In this document: positions 55,160 through 63,966 of the stretch, one piece after another | Numbering within the stretch: position 1 is the first letter of the stretch | Layout: every line of letters starts with the position of its first letter | Origin: Rahnella victoriana | GTDB lineage: Bacteria; Pseudomonadota; Gammaproteobacteria; Enterobacterales; Enterobacteriaceae | DNA length: 64,000 nucleotides | NCBI RefSeq assembly: GCF_004330295.1 | Contig: NZ_SJOJ01000008.1 | Location: 122,938 to 186,937 of the forward strand | Direction of reading: 5' to 3' | Made by a program: the position numbers and the translations under genes | Notes under the pieces: model-generated | The model's input: only the letters and a program-made list of their open reading frames with translations | Database searches by the model: none | Told to the model about the DNA's origin: nothing

Positions 55160-56346
55160 TCGACGGTCACCGTCGGTTCAACAGACAGCCCCAGCGGCAG
55201 GTGGTGATTCTCATCCAGCCCGCTGTCGATGACGATTTTCACCGGCACGCGCTGCACGATTTTCACGTAGTTACCGGTGGCGTTTTCAGCCGGGAAGGCC
55301 GAGAAGCGCGAGCCGGTGCCTTGCTGGATACTGTCCACATGGCCCTGAAGTTTGATGTCCGGGAAGGCATCCACGGTGATTTCTACTTTGTTGCCCGGAC
55401 GCATACGTTCGAGCTGGGATTCTTTATAGTTCGCGGCGATCCAGATATCTTTCGATACCACCGAGAACAGCGAAGTCCCGGCCTGCACCAGCGTGCCGAC
55501 CTGCACATTACGTTTAGTGACATAGCCGTCGAACGGCGCGCGCACCTGCGCATAGGACAGATTGAGCGTCGCGGTTTCCAGCTGAGCTTTCGCCTGTTCC
55601 ACCTGTTGCTGACGGGCTTCGACGTTGGTTTCGGCCTGACGGATATTCAGCTGCACCTGTGCGGCAACCTGCACCTGCGCTTTGGCGTTTTCCAGATCAG
55701 CCGTTGCAGAACGCACCTGCGCATTGGACGTATCAATATTTTGTTGTGTGGTGGCACGCGGGTCTACGCCGCGCTGACGGCGGAAATCGGCGGTGGCATT
55801 CAGCAGGTTTGCTTCAGCACGGGTCTGCTGAGCTTTCGCCTGCGCAAGCTGCGCCGGATATTGTACTTTCGCCAGATCATATTGCGCCTGCGCCTGATGT
55901 AACTGAGCGACGGCCAGACCGAGTTGCGCCTGCGCCTGATCGCGCTGCGCCGTGGCATCACGCGGGTCGATTTCAACCAGCAAATCGCCTTTCTTCACAA
56001 ACTGGTTATCTTTTACCGCCAGACTGGTGACGTAACCGGCGATTTTCGGCGCAATGGTGACGGCATCGCCTTCGGTAAAGGCATCGTCGGTGCTGACCTG
56101 ATCTTTGGTCATCAGCCACCACACCAGCGCCACCACCACCATGATCACCACGACAATTCCGAGGATGATCAACGGCTTTTTGCCGGGGCCTTTGCGCTTT
56201 TCATCATTATCCTGATTGTTATTGTCCGGATCTTTCTGGTCTTTCGGATCCTGTTTGTGACCTTCTCCTGATTTGACCTGGCTGGAATCGTGTTCGGTAT
56301 TGGCGTCAGCGGACGCCGAAGACTGTGTTTTGTTATCGTTTGTCAT
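55156..56346 (-). CDS. EmrA-type adaptor (HlyD family)
   Basis: A 396-residue membrane fusion protein. Before the membrane helix (about 60-82) is an unusual 58-residue cytoplasmic tail, low in complexity and rich in Asp, Asn, Lys and Gln (DPKDQKDPDNNNQDNDEKRK). After it come the biotinyl-lipoyl half (VSTDDAFTEGDAVTIAPKIAGYV), a long coiled coil (about 120-260, rich in AQ repeats) and the beta barrel (RAPFDGYVTKRNVQVG). It is the first gene of the pump operon. The start at MTNDNKTQ is preferred; a 13-residue longer form is possible. Confidence 0.9.
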   Translation of the reverse strand: MTNDNKTQSSASADANTEHDSSQVKSGEGHKQDPKDQKDPDNNNQDNDEKRKGPGKKPLIILGIVVVIMVVVALVWWLMTKDQVSTDDAFTEGDAVTIAPKIAGYVTSLAVKDNQFVKKGDLLVEIDPRDATAQRDQAQAQLGLAVAQLHQAQAQYDLAKVQYPAQLAQAKAQQTRAEANLLNATADFRRQRGVDPRATTQQNIDTSNAQVRSATADLENAKAQVQVAAQVQLNIRQAETNVEARQQQVEQAKAQLETATLNLSYAQVRAPFDGYVTKRNVQVGTLVQAGTSLFSVVSKDIWIAANYKESQLERMRPGNKVEITVDAFPDIKLQGHVDSIQQGTGSRFSAFPAENATGNYVKIVQRVPVKIVIDSGLDENHHLPLGLSVEPTVTVE

Positions 56347-56505
56347 AGTGCTCTTCTGGTTATCAGCGGCCACGCGCCGGAACAAAGAAATCTTGTTTTA
56401 AGCTAGAACGTATTGATGTAAATGCAAGTAAATCCATGTCAATTAACCTTAAAGATGGCACGAAGATCCAAACCATAGGGAACGTCTTAAAAGTGGGAAA
56501 TGGGT

Positions 56506-56511
56506 TATAAT
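56506..56511 (+). promoter_or_regulatory. -10 element of the cation diffusion facilitator gene
   Basis: A consensus TATAAT in the divergent region between the EmrA-type gene and the CDF gene, 100 bp before the latter. The matching -35 (GTCTTA at 17 bp) is poor, so an activator or other sigma factor may help. Confidence 0.4.
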
Positions 56512-56610
56512 GCTGGGCTGGTATTTGTATTTATCAAATAAAGTTGATTCTCTGTTTCAGGAAATTCGCGTGAAAAATTCCCAACAACATCCGCTCCTGT
56601 GGGGCAAACC

Positions 56611-57522
56611 ATGACCCGTCCTGCGCCGTCCTATAAAGGGCTGACCCGTATTGCCTCGCTGGTGTCACTGTGTGTCGCGCTGATCCTGGTTTGCGTCAAA
56701 GTCTGGGCATGGGCCGCCACCGGTTCGATTGCGCTGCTGACCTCCGCCGCCGATGGCCTGGTGGATGTGCTGGCGTCGATGGTGACGCTGATTGGCGTGC
56801 GTTATGCCATTCGTCCGGCGGATAAAGGCCATCGCTACGGACATGGCAAGGCGGAGGCCGTGGCGGCGTTTGTGCAGGCGCTTTTACTGGGAGGCGCAGG
56901 GCTGGTGCTCGGCGGTGAATCCATCGGGCGTATCATTAACCCCGCGCCGCTGGCGCAACTGGGGCTGGGGATCTGGGTGATCATCGGAAGTTCACTGGCT
57001 GCAACCGGCCTGGTGCTGATGCAAACTTACGTCGTGAAACGCACCGGTTCGACCGCCATCGCCGCTGACCGCGCGCACTACATCACCGACGTTGCGGTGA
57101 ATATCGCCGTCCTGCTGGCGCTGATATTTGAACGTTATTTCGGCTGGACGCGTTCCGATTCCATCGGCGCGTTACTGATTTCTTTCTATATGTTGTGGAA
57201 TGCCCGTGGCATGGCGGCGGATGCACTGAAACAATTGCTGGACCGCGAACTGAGCGCCGACGACCGTAAGCGCGTAAAAGCGGCGGTATTAAGTGTGGAA
57301 GGGGTACGCGGTGTGCACGACATCCGCACCCGTAACGGCGGCGACCGCGTCTTCGTCGAATTCCACGTCGAGGTTGACGGTAACCTGACGGTGGATATCG
57401 GGCACGATATCGGTGATGCGGCGGAAATGGCGGTCAGCAAACTGTTCAAATCAGCGGATGTGACAGCACATCTGGAGCCGGACGGGATTGATGACGACAG
57501 ACTGGATAATTTATTGCACTAA
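56611..57522 (+). CDS. cation diffusion facilitator transporter (FieF-like)
   Basis: A 303-residue inner-membrane metal/proton antiporter of the CDF family. The DxxxD site in TM2 (SAADGLVD) and HxxxD in TM5 (AHYITDVAVN) are complete; HRYGHGKAEAVAA and LLDRELS are family blocks, and a cytosolic C-terminal domain at about 210-300 carries DIRTRNGGDRVFVEFHVEV. It resembles FieF but is too divergent to be the cpx-linked fieF itself. Zn(II), Fe(II) or Mn(II) efflux is likely. GGGG precedes the ATG at 56611; a GTG 12 bases upstream is weaker. Confidence 0.88.
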   Translation: MTRPAPSYKGLTRIASLVSLCVALILVCVKVWAWAATGSIALLTSAADGLVDVLASMVTLIGVRYAIRPADKGHRYGHGKAEAVAAFVQALLLGGAGLVLGGESIGRIINPAPLAQLGLGIWVIIGSSLAATGLVLMQTYVVKRTGSTAIAADRAHYITDVAVNIAVLLALIFERYFGWTRSDSIGALLISFYMLWNARGMAADALKQLLDRELSADDRKRVKAAVLSVEGVRGVHDIRTRNGGDRVFVEFHVEVDGNLTVDIGHDIGDAAEMAVSKLFKSADVTAHLEPDGIDDDRLDNLLH

Positions 57523-57540
57523 GGTTGAGGCCTGAAGTTT

Positions 57541-57578
57541 ACTCCCTCCCCTTCGCAGGGGAAGGAGCAAAGCAAAAC
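57541..57578 (-). repeat. REP-like palindrome copy 4
   Basis: On the minus strand: GCTTTGCTCCTTCCCC, TGCGAA, GGGGAGGGAGT. It lacks the long G-rich tail of the other copies. It occupies the gap between the convergent CDF and phoA genes. Confidence 0.7.
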
Positions 57579-57583
57579 CCTCA

Positions 57584-59014
57584 CTATTGCGCTTTAATCG
57601 CCATGGCATCCCGCATGGTATAGAACAAATCCGTCTGGTCGGTCAGACCGACGACATTCCCCGCATGCGGGCCGAACGCGGCAATGCGCAGTTGCGTTCC
57701 GGTATGTCCCTGCGAATCATCTTCTGAGTTACCGTAGCTGATGGTCATCGGGGCGCCGTCTTTGGTGGTCAGCGTTTGCGTCAGGCCGGGTGCTTTGGCA
57801 TCGGCTTCGATAATCTGACTGGAATGGGCGTGGTCGGCGGTGACGATAACCAGCGTGTTGCCATCCTGACGGGCAAACTCCAGTGCTTTCTGCACGGCTT
57901 CATCCAGATCGACAGTTTCACCAAACTGTCCGCACGGATTCGCTGCGTGATCCTGTTTATCAATCGAGGCACCTTCCACCTGCAGGAAGAAACCGTTCTG
58001 ATGAGCTTTCAGTAGGTCGATGGCTTTTTCCGTCATGGCGGCCAGCGTCGGGATATCGGCTGTGCGCTGCGGATTGGCTTCGCAGGTCACGGCCGGTTTA
58101 TCGATGTTACCGTGATAAGTGGCTTTCGGACCCTGCCAGCGCACCGGCATGTTGCCTTCAGAGAACAGGCCGAGCACCGGTTTCTTCTGATCGGCCTGGG
58201 TGATCGCGCTGAGCTGTTCCGCGTTTTCTACCCACACATAACCTTGTGCCAGCGCCTGATCTTTCAGGGATTTACCCTGATATTCCCCGGCTTTCGCCAG
58301 CTGGCCGAAAGATTTTCTGCCGCCGCCGAGCGTCACATCCGCACGGGTCTGCAATAACTGCTCAGTGATTGAGCCGCGCCCGCCATTTTCCAGCGCGTTA
58401 CTGGCGCATTTCTCCGCCGTTTCTTCCGGACCATAGCACTTACGCGAGGTGACGTGGGCGATCTGCGCGGCAGGGGTCGCATCCTGCAATTCAGCCGTGG
58501 AGACGTTGCCGGTCGCCTTGCCTGCGGCTTTGGCGATCTCAAGGATAGTCTGGTGATCTTTACCGTCTACATCCACGCCAATCGCGCCGTTATAGCTTTT
58601 AACGCCGGTCGTCCAGGCTGTCGCGGAAGCGGCGGAATCGGTGACGTAGCTTGGTTTACGGGTTTTCTTGTCCAGAGAATAATGGGTGTACTGGCCGGTC
58701 AGCGGCAGGGCATCGATGCCTTTAAAATAGCCGCCTGCGCCTTCAGCATAGTTACGTGCAGAAGTAATTTCAGAATCACCCATACCGTCGCCGATCAGCA
58801 AAATCACGTTTTTCACCGTCTTGTCGGATAACGACGCTTTCAGCGCCGCGGTCTGGTCACCGCTCAGACGACGGGCACCGCCCGGTTCGGTCAGCACACC
58901 TTTTGCCGCGCGGTCAGTCAGCGTGTCGGTTTCGGCGGCGAGTGAGGTAGCAGAGGCGGAAAGCAGCAGGGCGGCACTGACTGCGCGGGCGATGAGGGAT
59001 ACGGATTGTTGCAT
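57584..59014 (-). CDS. phoA: alkaline phosphatase PhoA
   Basis: A 476-residue periplasmic phosphomonoesterase, secreted through Sec (signal ends near SLAAE, residue 28) and folding with disulfides. The nucleophilic serine is S127 in DSAASATAW, matching E. coli S102; zinc- and magnesium-binding GDGMGDSE and TADHAHSSQ are present. AGGAG precedes the ATG at 59014 by eight bases, which rules out a TTG two codons upstream. A Pho box at 59095-59114 shows PhoB control under phosphate limitation. It is not accompanied by psiF here. Confidence 0.96.
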   Translation of the reverse strand: MQQSVSLIARAVSAALLLSASATSLAAETDTLTDRAAKGVLTEPGGARRLSGDQTAALKASLSDKTVKNVILLIGDGMGDSEITSARNYAEGAGGYFKGIDALPLTGQYTHYSLDKKTRKPSYVTDSAASATAWTTGVKSYNGAIGVDVDGKDHQTILEIAKAAGKATGNVSTAELQDATPAAQIAHVTSRKCYGPEETAEKCASNALENGGRGSITEQLLQTRADVTLGGGRKSFGQLAKAGEYQGKSLKDQALAQGYVWVENAEQLSAITQADQKKPVLGLFSEGNMPVRWQGPKATYHGNIDKPAVTCEANPQRTADIPTLAAMTEKAIDLLKAHQNGFFLQVEGASIDKQDHAANPCGQFGETVDLDEAVQKALEFARQDGNTLVIVTADHAHSSQIIEADAKAPGLTQTLTTKDGAPMTISYGNSEDDSQGHTGTQLRIAAFGPHAGNVVGLTDQTDLFYTMRDAMAIKAQ

Positions 59015-59094
59015 TATCAAAACTCCTTTTTTAAACCGTCGGAAATAAAAACATACATATGGATATTTTTTGTTACCGGAAGGTTAAGGGAGAG

Positions 59095-59114
59095 TTGTGA
59101 CGGTTTAATGACAG
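59095..59114 (-). promoter_or_regulatory. Pho box of phoA
   Basis: On the minus strand CTGTCATTAAACCGTCACAA is two CTGTCA-like 7-bp repeats separated by an AT-rich 4-bp spacer and matches the PhoB binding consensus (CTGTCATAAAWCTGTCAYA) with about three changes. It lies about 80 bp before the phoA start codon, the expected range for a PhoB-activated promoter. Confidence 0.85.
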
Positions 59115-59127
59115 TGATGGAATGGAT

Positions 59128-59176
59128 TTTGCTTTACTCCTCCCCCTGCGAAGGGGGAGGCGGGGAGGGGGTATTA
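59128..59176 (+). repeat. REP-like palindrome copy 5
   Basis: TTTGCTTTACTCCTCCCCC, TGCGAA, GGGGGAGG and the tail CGGGGAGGGGGTATTA. It is upstream of phoA and forms a BIME-like pair with copy 6, tails facing each other across about 47 bp. Confidence 0.8.
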
Positions 59177-59222
59177 ATGGCAAAACGGTTGGCTGAGTAA
59201 ACTTCAGGTCGATGATTTGTCT

Positions 59223-59268
59223 GTAATACCCCACCCCAGCCCTCCCCTTCGCAGGGGAGGGAGTAATC
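59223..59268 (-). repeat. REP-like palindrome copy 6
   Basis: On the minus strand: TTACTCCCTCCCC, TGCGAA, GGGGAGGG and the tail CTGGGGTGGGGTATTAC. It is the inverted partner of copy 5, in the same arrangement as copies 1 and 2. Confidence 0.8.
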
Positions 59269-59290
59269 CGTAGTCTCTTATGCGTTTGCA

Positions 59291-59321
59291 AAAAAAAAGC
59301 CCCGATGAACGGGGCTTTTTC
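59291..59321 (-). terminator. rho-independent terminator of ldtB
   Basis: On the minus strand AAAAAGCCCCG and CGGGGCTTTTT pair around a short loop and run into nine T residues, 22 bases beyond the ldtB stop. Confidence 0.9.
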
Positions 59322-59342
59322 ACAAAAACGTCGAAGAGATTA

Positions 59343-60263
59343 TCAGTTGATCTGAACTGGCATACCTGCACGCATCTCAATGGCGCGCTGAACCACAGTC
59401 TGATTAACCGCAGGATCCATCGATACGCTGCTTGCGCTGCCGGTCAGAGTGATTGGCAGTGGCTGCTGGGAATCAAACTCTTCCTGGTTAGAGGACAGCG
59501 GGTTGTGGATCTCAATGTAACGCTTGCCGTCCGGCTCAACGGTGGCTTTCACCGGTTCGTTGATGAACTGAACGCGGGTGCCTTGCGGCACATTGTCGTA
59601 CAGCCATTTGATGTCAGCATCACGCAGACGCACACAACCGTGGCTTACGCGCAGACCGATACCGAAGTTGGCGTTGGTGCCGTGAACCGCATACAGACGG
59701 CCAACGTACAGCGCGTACAGACCCATCGGGTTGTCCGGGCCTGCAGGGAAGACGGCTGGCAGGAATTCGCCGCGTGCGGCATATTCTTCATGCATTTTTG
59801 CGGTCGGCGTCCAGGTCGGACCGGCTTTTTTACGCTGAACGGTGGTCACCCAGTTCATCGGGGTGTCTTTGCCCAGTTCGCCGATACCGATTGGCAGAAC
59901 CACCACGGTGTTGGTGCCTTTAGGGTAGTAATACAGACGCATTTCAGCACTGTTGATGACGATGCCTTCATGCGGCGTTTCCGGCAGGATCAGCTGCTGA
60001 GGAATAGTCAGCACGGTGCCCGGCGTTGGCAGGAACGGGTCAACACCAGGGTTAGCTTCAAGCATGTTGCTCAAACCCATCTGGTATTGCGCTGCGAAAT
60101 GTTCCAGTGGCAGGCTGCTGCCCTGAGGAACGATAACTGTGATGTTTTCACCGACCAGACGACCGTTATTGGCCGGAAGAGGGTAGACCACAGCAAAAGA
60201 CGCCTGGCTATATGCAGCAACTGCCAAAACCAGGGTAAGGATTGCGCGAATGCTCATTTTCAT
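59343..60263 (-). CDS. ldtB: L,D-transpeptidase LdtB (YbiS)
   Basis: LdtB anchors Braun's lipoprotein to peptidoglycan in the periplasm. The 306-residue protein has a Sec signal (about 1-24, ASFA cleavage), a LysM-like domain (about 40-90) and the YkuD catalytic domain with H194 (VHGTNAN) and the active cysteine C210 in SHGCVRLRD. It matches E. coli YbiS along its length ([18 protein letters not shown] segment, [45 protein letters not shown]). The start at MKMSIR is preferred because E. coli LdtB begins MNMKLK; an ATG two codons later is possible. Confidence 0.96.
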   Translation of the reverse strand: MKMSIRAILTLVLAVAAYSQASFAVVYPLPANNGRLVGENITVIVPQGSSLPLEHFAAQYQMGLSNMLEANPGVDPFLPTPGTVLTIPQQLILPETPHEGIVINSAEMRLYYYPKGTNTVVVLPIGIGELGKDTPMNWVTTVQRKKAGPTWTPTAKMHEEYAARGEFLPAVFPAGPDNPMGLYALYVGRLYAVHGTNANFGIGLRVSHGCVRLRDADIKWLYDNVPQGTRVQFINEPVKATVEPDGKRYIEIHNPLSSNQEEFDSQQPLPITLTGSASSVSMDPAVNQTVVQRAIEMRAGMPVQIN

Positions 60264-60472
60264 ATTTTCGTTGGTCGTTAATGCCACACTGGCAGTTGTT
60301 GTCAGGATGTTGATTCCCCCCGACCCGATGGAAACCGGCCGGAGGAATAGTGTACTTGCACATAGCACTTGAAAGGCACTCAGTATGTGTAACGAATCAC
60401 CTTTCAGGGCCGCTAATTATAAGGATTTATTTCAAACAGGCCAAAGCTTTCTCACCTTGTTGGAAAAGTTCC

Positions 60473-60499
60473 CTGCCGCAAGCGCATTTTTTGCGGCAG
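60473..60499. terminator. hairpin after the second DHA2 gene
   Basis: CTGCCGCAA and TTGCGGCAG pair perfectly around a 9-nt loop, 21 bases after the DHA2 stop codon. There is no clear T-run. Confidence 0.5.
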
Positions 60500-60520
60500 C
60501 CTGCACAATTCCTTTACTTT

Positions 60521-62080
60521 TTAGGATGACTTCCGGCAAAACGGCACCATCACCAGCGCGGCAATAAACATCCAGGCCATGACCTGAAAGATATCGTTGA
60601 AAGCCAGCGTCAGTGACTGCGCGGCCACTTTTGCCCCGAATAACCCTTTTGCCATCAGCAGGGCCTGTGCGGTATCCGGCGTCAGATGGCCGATCTTATC
60701 CGCCAGCGATCCGATAACTTCCTGCGCCTGATCGCCGTATTGGCCGAGGGTGTCGCCGAAACGGGCCGCATGCATACGTGTCCAGTCCTGCAACCAGGTA
60801 TTGACCGTGGCAATCCCAATGGCACCGCCGAGGTTGCGCATCAGGTTAAACAACCCGGAGGCGTAGCGCAGTTCCGGCCCCTGAAAGGCCGTCAGCGCCA
60901 TGTTCACGCTTGGGACGATGCACAACATAATGAATAACCCGCGCACCACCTGCGGCCAGAAAAATTGCCCCGCGCCCCAGTAGGTCGTGACGGCGGTGGT
61001 CAGCCATAAGCTGAGCGCAAAGCCCGATAATCCCACGGCGATCAGCAACCGGCGGTCAACGCGGTTAATTAATCTGGCGGCGATGATGGTACTGAAGAAC
61101 TGTCCGACGCCGACCACAAACACCGTAGTGCCGATTTCCAGACTGTTGAAATCCCGGATGCGGCCGAGGAAAACCGGTGTCAGATAAGTGGACGCGTACA
61201 GGCCGAAACCGACCACCAGATTGAACAGGCAGGCGAAGGTAAATGTCGGATCGCGGAACGGCGTCAGACGCACGATGGGGTTTTTGGAATAAAAGGAGCG
61301 TTCGAGAAACAAGACAAAAGCCACCAGCGAGAACCACGCCGAAATCTGGATCTGCGGATCGCTGAACCAGTTTTTGCGCGGGCCTTCTTCCAGCACATAT
61401 TCCAGACAGCCCAGCGCAATCGCCATCGACAGCAAATGTACCCAGTCGATGCGTTTAAGCATCGAAAAATCTGCTTTATCGACATGAATAAACATCACCG
61501 CACCGGTCGCCACCAGAATGCCCGGCAGGATATTGATGAAGAAAATCCAGCGCCAGTCGAGCAACTGTGTCACCACGCCGCCGACCGTCGGGCCGAGGGT
61601 CGGGGCCAGTACGCTGACCATGCCGAGGATCGCCGGGATCAGCGCCTGCTGTTTGCCCTGAAACATCGCGAAGCCCGTGGCAAACACCGTCGGCACCATC
61701 GCCCCGCCGGTAAAGCCCTGCAAGGCACGAAAGAAGATCATCGACTCGATATTCCACGACAATCCGCAACCAATACTGCTGAGCGTAAATAACGCCGCCG
61801 ACGCGCTGAACAACCAGCGGGTGGAGAGCGCCTGCGTCAGAAAGGCCGAGAAGGGGATCATCACCAGTTCAGCGATCAGATACGAGGTTTGTACCCAGCT
61901 GATTTCGTCGGGACCGGCGGAAAGCCCGGCCTGCACATCGTTTAAGGAAGCCGCGACGATCTGAATGTCGATCAGCGCCAGAAACATGCCGAACGCCATA
62001 ATGCTGAAAATCAAAAACTTGCGCGACGTCGGATAATCCGCAGGCGAGAGCGCCGCGGCTGGAGTCAGGGTGGCAGACAT
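60521..62080 (-). CDS. second EmrB-type DHA2 multidrug transporter
   Basis: A 519-residue, fourteen-helix MFS antiporter of the DHA2 family (LIDIQIVAASLNDVQAGL, WVQTSYLIAELVMIPFSAFL, LDWRWIFFINILPG). It differs considerably from the one at 53591-55159, so the two are not recent duplicates. It is divergent from an adaptor gene 79 bp away that presumably works with it, sharing an operator palindrome. No outer membrane gene follows, so a chromosomal TolC is probably recruited. Confidence 0.9.
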   Translation of the reverse strand: MSATLTPAAALSPADYPTSRKFLIFSIMAFGMFLALIDIQIVAASLNDVQAGLSAGPDEISWVQTSYLIAELVMIPFSAFLTQALSTRWLFSASAALFTLSSIGCGLSWNIESMIFFRALQGFTGGAMVPTVFATGFAMFQGKQQALIPAILGMVSVLAPTLGPTVGGVVTQLLDWRWIFFINILPGILVATGAVMFIHVDKADFSMLKRIDWVHLLSMAIALGCLEYVLEEGPRKNWFSDPQIQISAWFSLVAFVLFLERSFYSKNPIVRLTPFRDPTFTFACLFNLVVGFGLYASTYLTPVFLGRIRDFNSLEIGTTVFVVGVGQFFSTIIAARLINRVDRRLLIAVGLSGFALSLWLTTAVTTYWGAGQFFWPQVVRGLFIMLCIVPSVNMALTAFQGPELRYASGLFNLMRNLGGAIGIATVNTWLQDWTRMHAARFGDTLGQYGDQAQEVIGSLADKIGHLTPDTAQALLMAKGLFGAKVAAQSLTLAFNDIFQVMAWMFIAALVMVPFCRKSS

Positions 62081-62106
62081 GTTGTGAGATCCCGGGGCTT
62101 GTTTGC

Positions 62107-62140
62107 ATGATGAGTATCATATTAATATGATGACCATCAT
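62107..62140. promoter_or_regulatory. operator palindromes between the divergent pump genes
   Basis: Two copies of an ATGATG...ATCAT dyad (ATGATGAGTATCAT at 62107-62120 and ATGATGACCATCAT at 62127-62140) surround the perfect 16-bp palindrome ATCATATTAATATGAT at 62116-62131. This lies between the DHA2 and HlyD starts, as expected for a TetR-family operator; the TetR gene is at 63322. Confidence 0.7.
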
Positions 62141-62159
62141 GCAATGAGCGGAATAAAAA

Positions 62160-63284
62160 ATGAGTGAAGCAACGGCAGGTGAAGGGATCCCGGTCCCGGC
62201 AGTGAAAGCGAATAAACGGTCAAAGCGGATCTTTGTGGTCAGCGGCATTGCCCTGGCGGTGGCGCTGGGCGGGGCGGCATGGTTACTGGCAGCGCCTGCG
62301 TCGGAATCCACCGATGATGCCTATCTGACGGCGGATGCCACCACGGTTGCGCCAAAAGTAAAAGGCTTTGTCTCGAAGGTGCTGGTTCGCCATAACCAGC
62401 AGGTTCATGCCGGCGATAAACTGGTGCTGATCGACAGCGAAGAGTTCACGGCGCGTCTGGCCTCGGCGCAGGGTGAACTGGAAGATGCCCGGGCGCAGGT
62501 GGCACAACAGGAAGCGGCATTGCTGAGTCAGCAGGCGCAGGAGCAACTGGCGCTGACCCAGATAGACGCGGCACGTACGGCGATCCGCTCTTCGCGTGCG
62601 GAGCAACAACATGCCGAAGCCGAACAGCAACGCTATCAGTCGCTGGCGGCCAGCGGTGCGACGTCCCGTAATGATGCCGACCGCTATAAAACGGTGGCAG
62701 TGACGGCAGAACAAACGTCGGCGCACGCCGCCGCGATGCTGGATGTCGCGCAAAATCAGGCGGCGGTCACGCACGCGCAGCGGGCAGAAATTCTGGCGGC
62801 GCTGGCACTGGCGAAAGCCGCCGTGGTGAAGGCGCAGGCGGCGGAAGATCTGGCGCAACAGGATCTTAATCACACCACCATTTTTGCCGCCGTTGATGGC
62901 GTGGCGGGCAACCGGCAGGTACAGGTTGGCGACTACGTTACGCCCGGTCAGCGGCTGATGACGCTGGTACCGCAACAGGGCATTTATGTGACCGCTAATT
63001 TCAAAGAAACGCAGACCGGCAGAATGCAGCCGGGACAGCGGGCGGAGGTGCAGGTTGATGCGGTGCCGGGCGTGACGTTTCGTGGCGAAGTCGACAGTCT
63101 GGCGCCGGGGTCCGGTTCAACGTTTGCACTGTTACCTTTTGAGCCGGGCACCGGTAACTTCACCAAGATTGTTCAGCGGGTGCCGGTACGGATCCACCTT
63201 GATGCCGGTCAGCCGGATTTAGCGATCCTGCGCCCCGGATTATCCGTCGATGCGCGCGTTTCGTTAACCGACCCCGTCAGGTAA
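62160..63284 (+). CDS. EmrA-type adaptor (HlyD family)
   Basis: A 374-residue membrane fusion protein, with a membrane helix at about 22-42, lipoyl halves (ESTDDAYLTADATTVAPKVKGFV and IFAAVDGVAGNRQVQVGDYV) flanking a long coiled coil (about 85-230), and a beta barrel. It would link the divergent DHA2 pump to an outer membrane channel. GGAA precedes the ATG. The TetR-family gene begins 37 bp downstream on the same strand, suggesting co-transcription. Confidence 0.9.
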   Translation: MSEATAGEGIPVPAVKANKRSKRIFVVSGIALAVALGGAAWLLAAPASESTDDAYLTADATTVAPKVKGFVSKVLVRHNQQVHAGDKLVLIDSEEFTARLASAQGELEDARAQVAQQEAALLSQQAQEQLALTQIDAARTAIRSSRAEQQHAEAEQQRYQSLAASGATSRNDADRYKTVAVTAEQTSAHAAAMLDVAQNQAAVTHAQRAEILAALALAKAAVVKAQAAEDLAQQDLNHTTIFAAVDGVAGNRQVQVGDYVTPGQRLMTLVPQQGIYVTANFKETQTGRMQPGQRAEVQVDAVPGVTFRGEVDSLAPGSGSTFALLPFEPGTGNFTKIVQRVPVRIHLDAGQPDLAILRPGLSVDARVSLTDPVR

Positions 63285-63321
63285 ACTGTGGCGGCAATTT
63301 TCTGATTATCAGGGTGTTTCT

Positions 63322-63912
63322 ATGCGCTACGAAAGTGAACATAAACCGAAAATCCGCGAGCGGATCGTGAAGGAAGCGGCGAAAGCCATTCGCGCCAAAG
63401 GCCCGTTACAGGTCAGTGTGGCGGGGGTGATGAGCAAAGCCGGTCTGACCCACGGCGGGTTCTATGCGCACTTTGCCTCGAAAGATGCCCTGATCGAAGC
63501 GGCGATCGAACAGATGTTTAATCAGGTGATGGCGCGCTGGGATAAAGATAATCAGGGACTGACGGCGAAACAGCAACTGGCGGGCTATATCGATTTCTAC
63601 CTGTCGCCATGGCACCGTGATAACCGCGCACAGGGCTGTCCGGTGTCCGCGCTGGCGTCGGAAACACCGCGAATGCCTGCGCCTTGTCAGGCTGAGTTCG
63701 CGCGCGGCATCGAACGTATTCGTGGCATGATTATCCGCCAGTTAACGGAAATGGGCGTGGAGGATCCGCAAACGCTGGCAATATCAATAAGTGCGGAGCT
63801 GATGGGCAGTTTGTCGCTGGCGCGTTGCGAGCCGGACAGGCAGGTATCCGATGCCCTGCTGGAAAGGGCGAAGACGTCGCTGAAAGCGCGGTTAAATTTG
63901 CAGGAAGAATAA
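63322..63912 (+). CDS. TetR-family repressor of the pump genes
   Basis: A 196-residue regulator. The N-terminal helix-turn-helix (about 12-58) includes VSVAGVMSKAGLTHGGFYAHFASKDALI, the classic TetR pattern. The rest is an all-helical ligand-binding domain. Its place, directly after the HlyD-type adaptor and near the palindromes at 62107-62140, indicates it represses both transcription directions and its own gene. AGGG lies seven bases before the ATG. Confidence 0.9.
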   Translation: MRYESEHKPKIRERIVKEAAKAIRAKGPLQVSVAGVMSKAGLTHGGFYAHFASKDALIEAAIEQMFNQVMARWDKDNQGLTAKQQLAGYIDFYLSPWHRDNRAQGCPVSALASETPRMPAPCQAEFARGIERIRGMIIRQLTEMGVEDPQTLAISISAELMGSLSLARCEPDRQVSDALLERAKTSLKARLNLQEE

Positions 63913-63923
63913 ACTCTCAGAAT

Positions 63924-63966
63924 TGCTCCCTCCCCAGCGAAGGGGAGGGTTGGGGTGGGGTATTAA
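63924..63966 (+). repeat. REP-like palindrome copy 7
   Basis: TTGCTCCCTCCCC, AGCGAA, GGGGAGGG and the tail TTGGGGTGGGGTATTA. It begins 11 bases past the TetR stop codon. A possible inverted partner would lie beyond the window. Confidence 0.78.

Noticed and set aside
56611..57522. Assignment of the CDF gene as the true fieF
   Set aside because: The family motifs match, but similarity to E. coli FieF is only moderate and cpxRA/pfkA are not adjacent, so it is called FieF-like.
60385..60567. A 60-codon open frame on the plus strand upstream of ldtB
   Set aside because: It overlaps the end of the DHA2 gene and a hairpin, lacks a clear ribosome site, and reads as low-complexity sequence.
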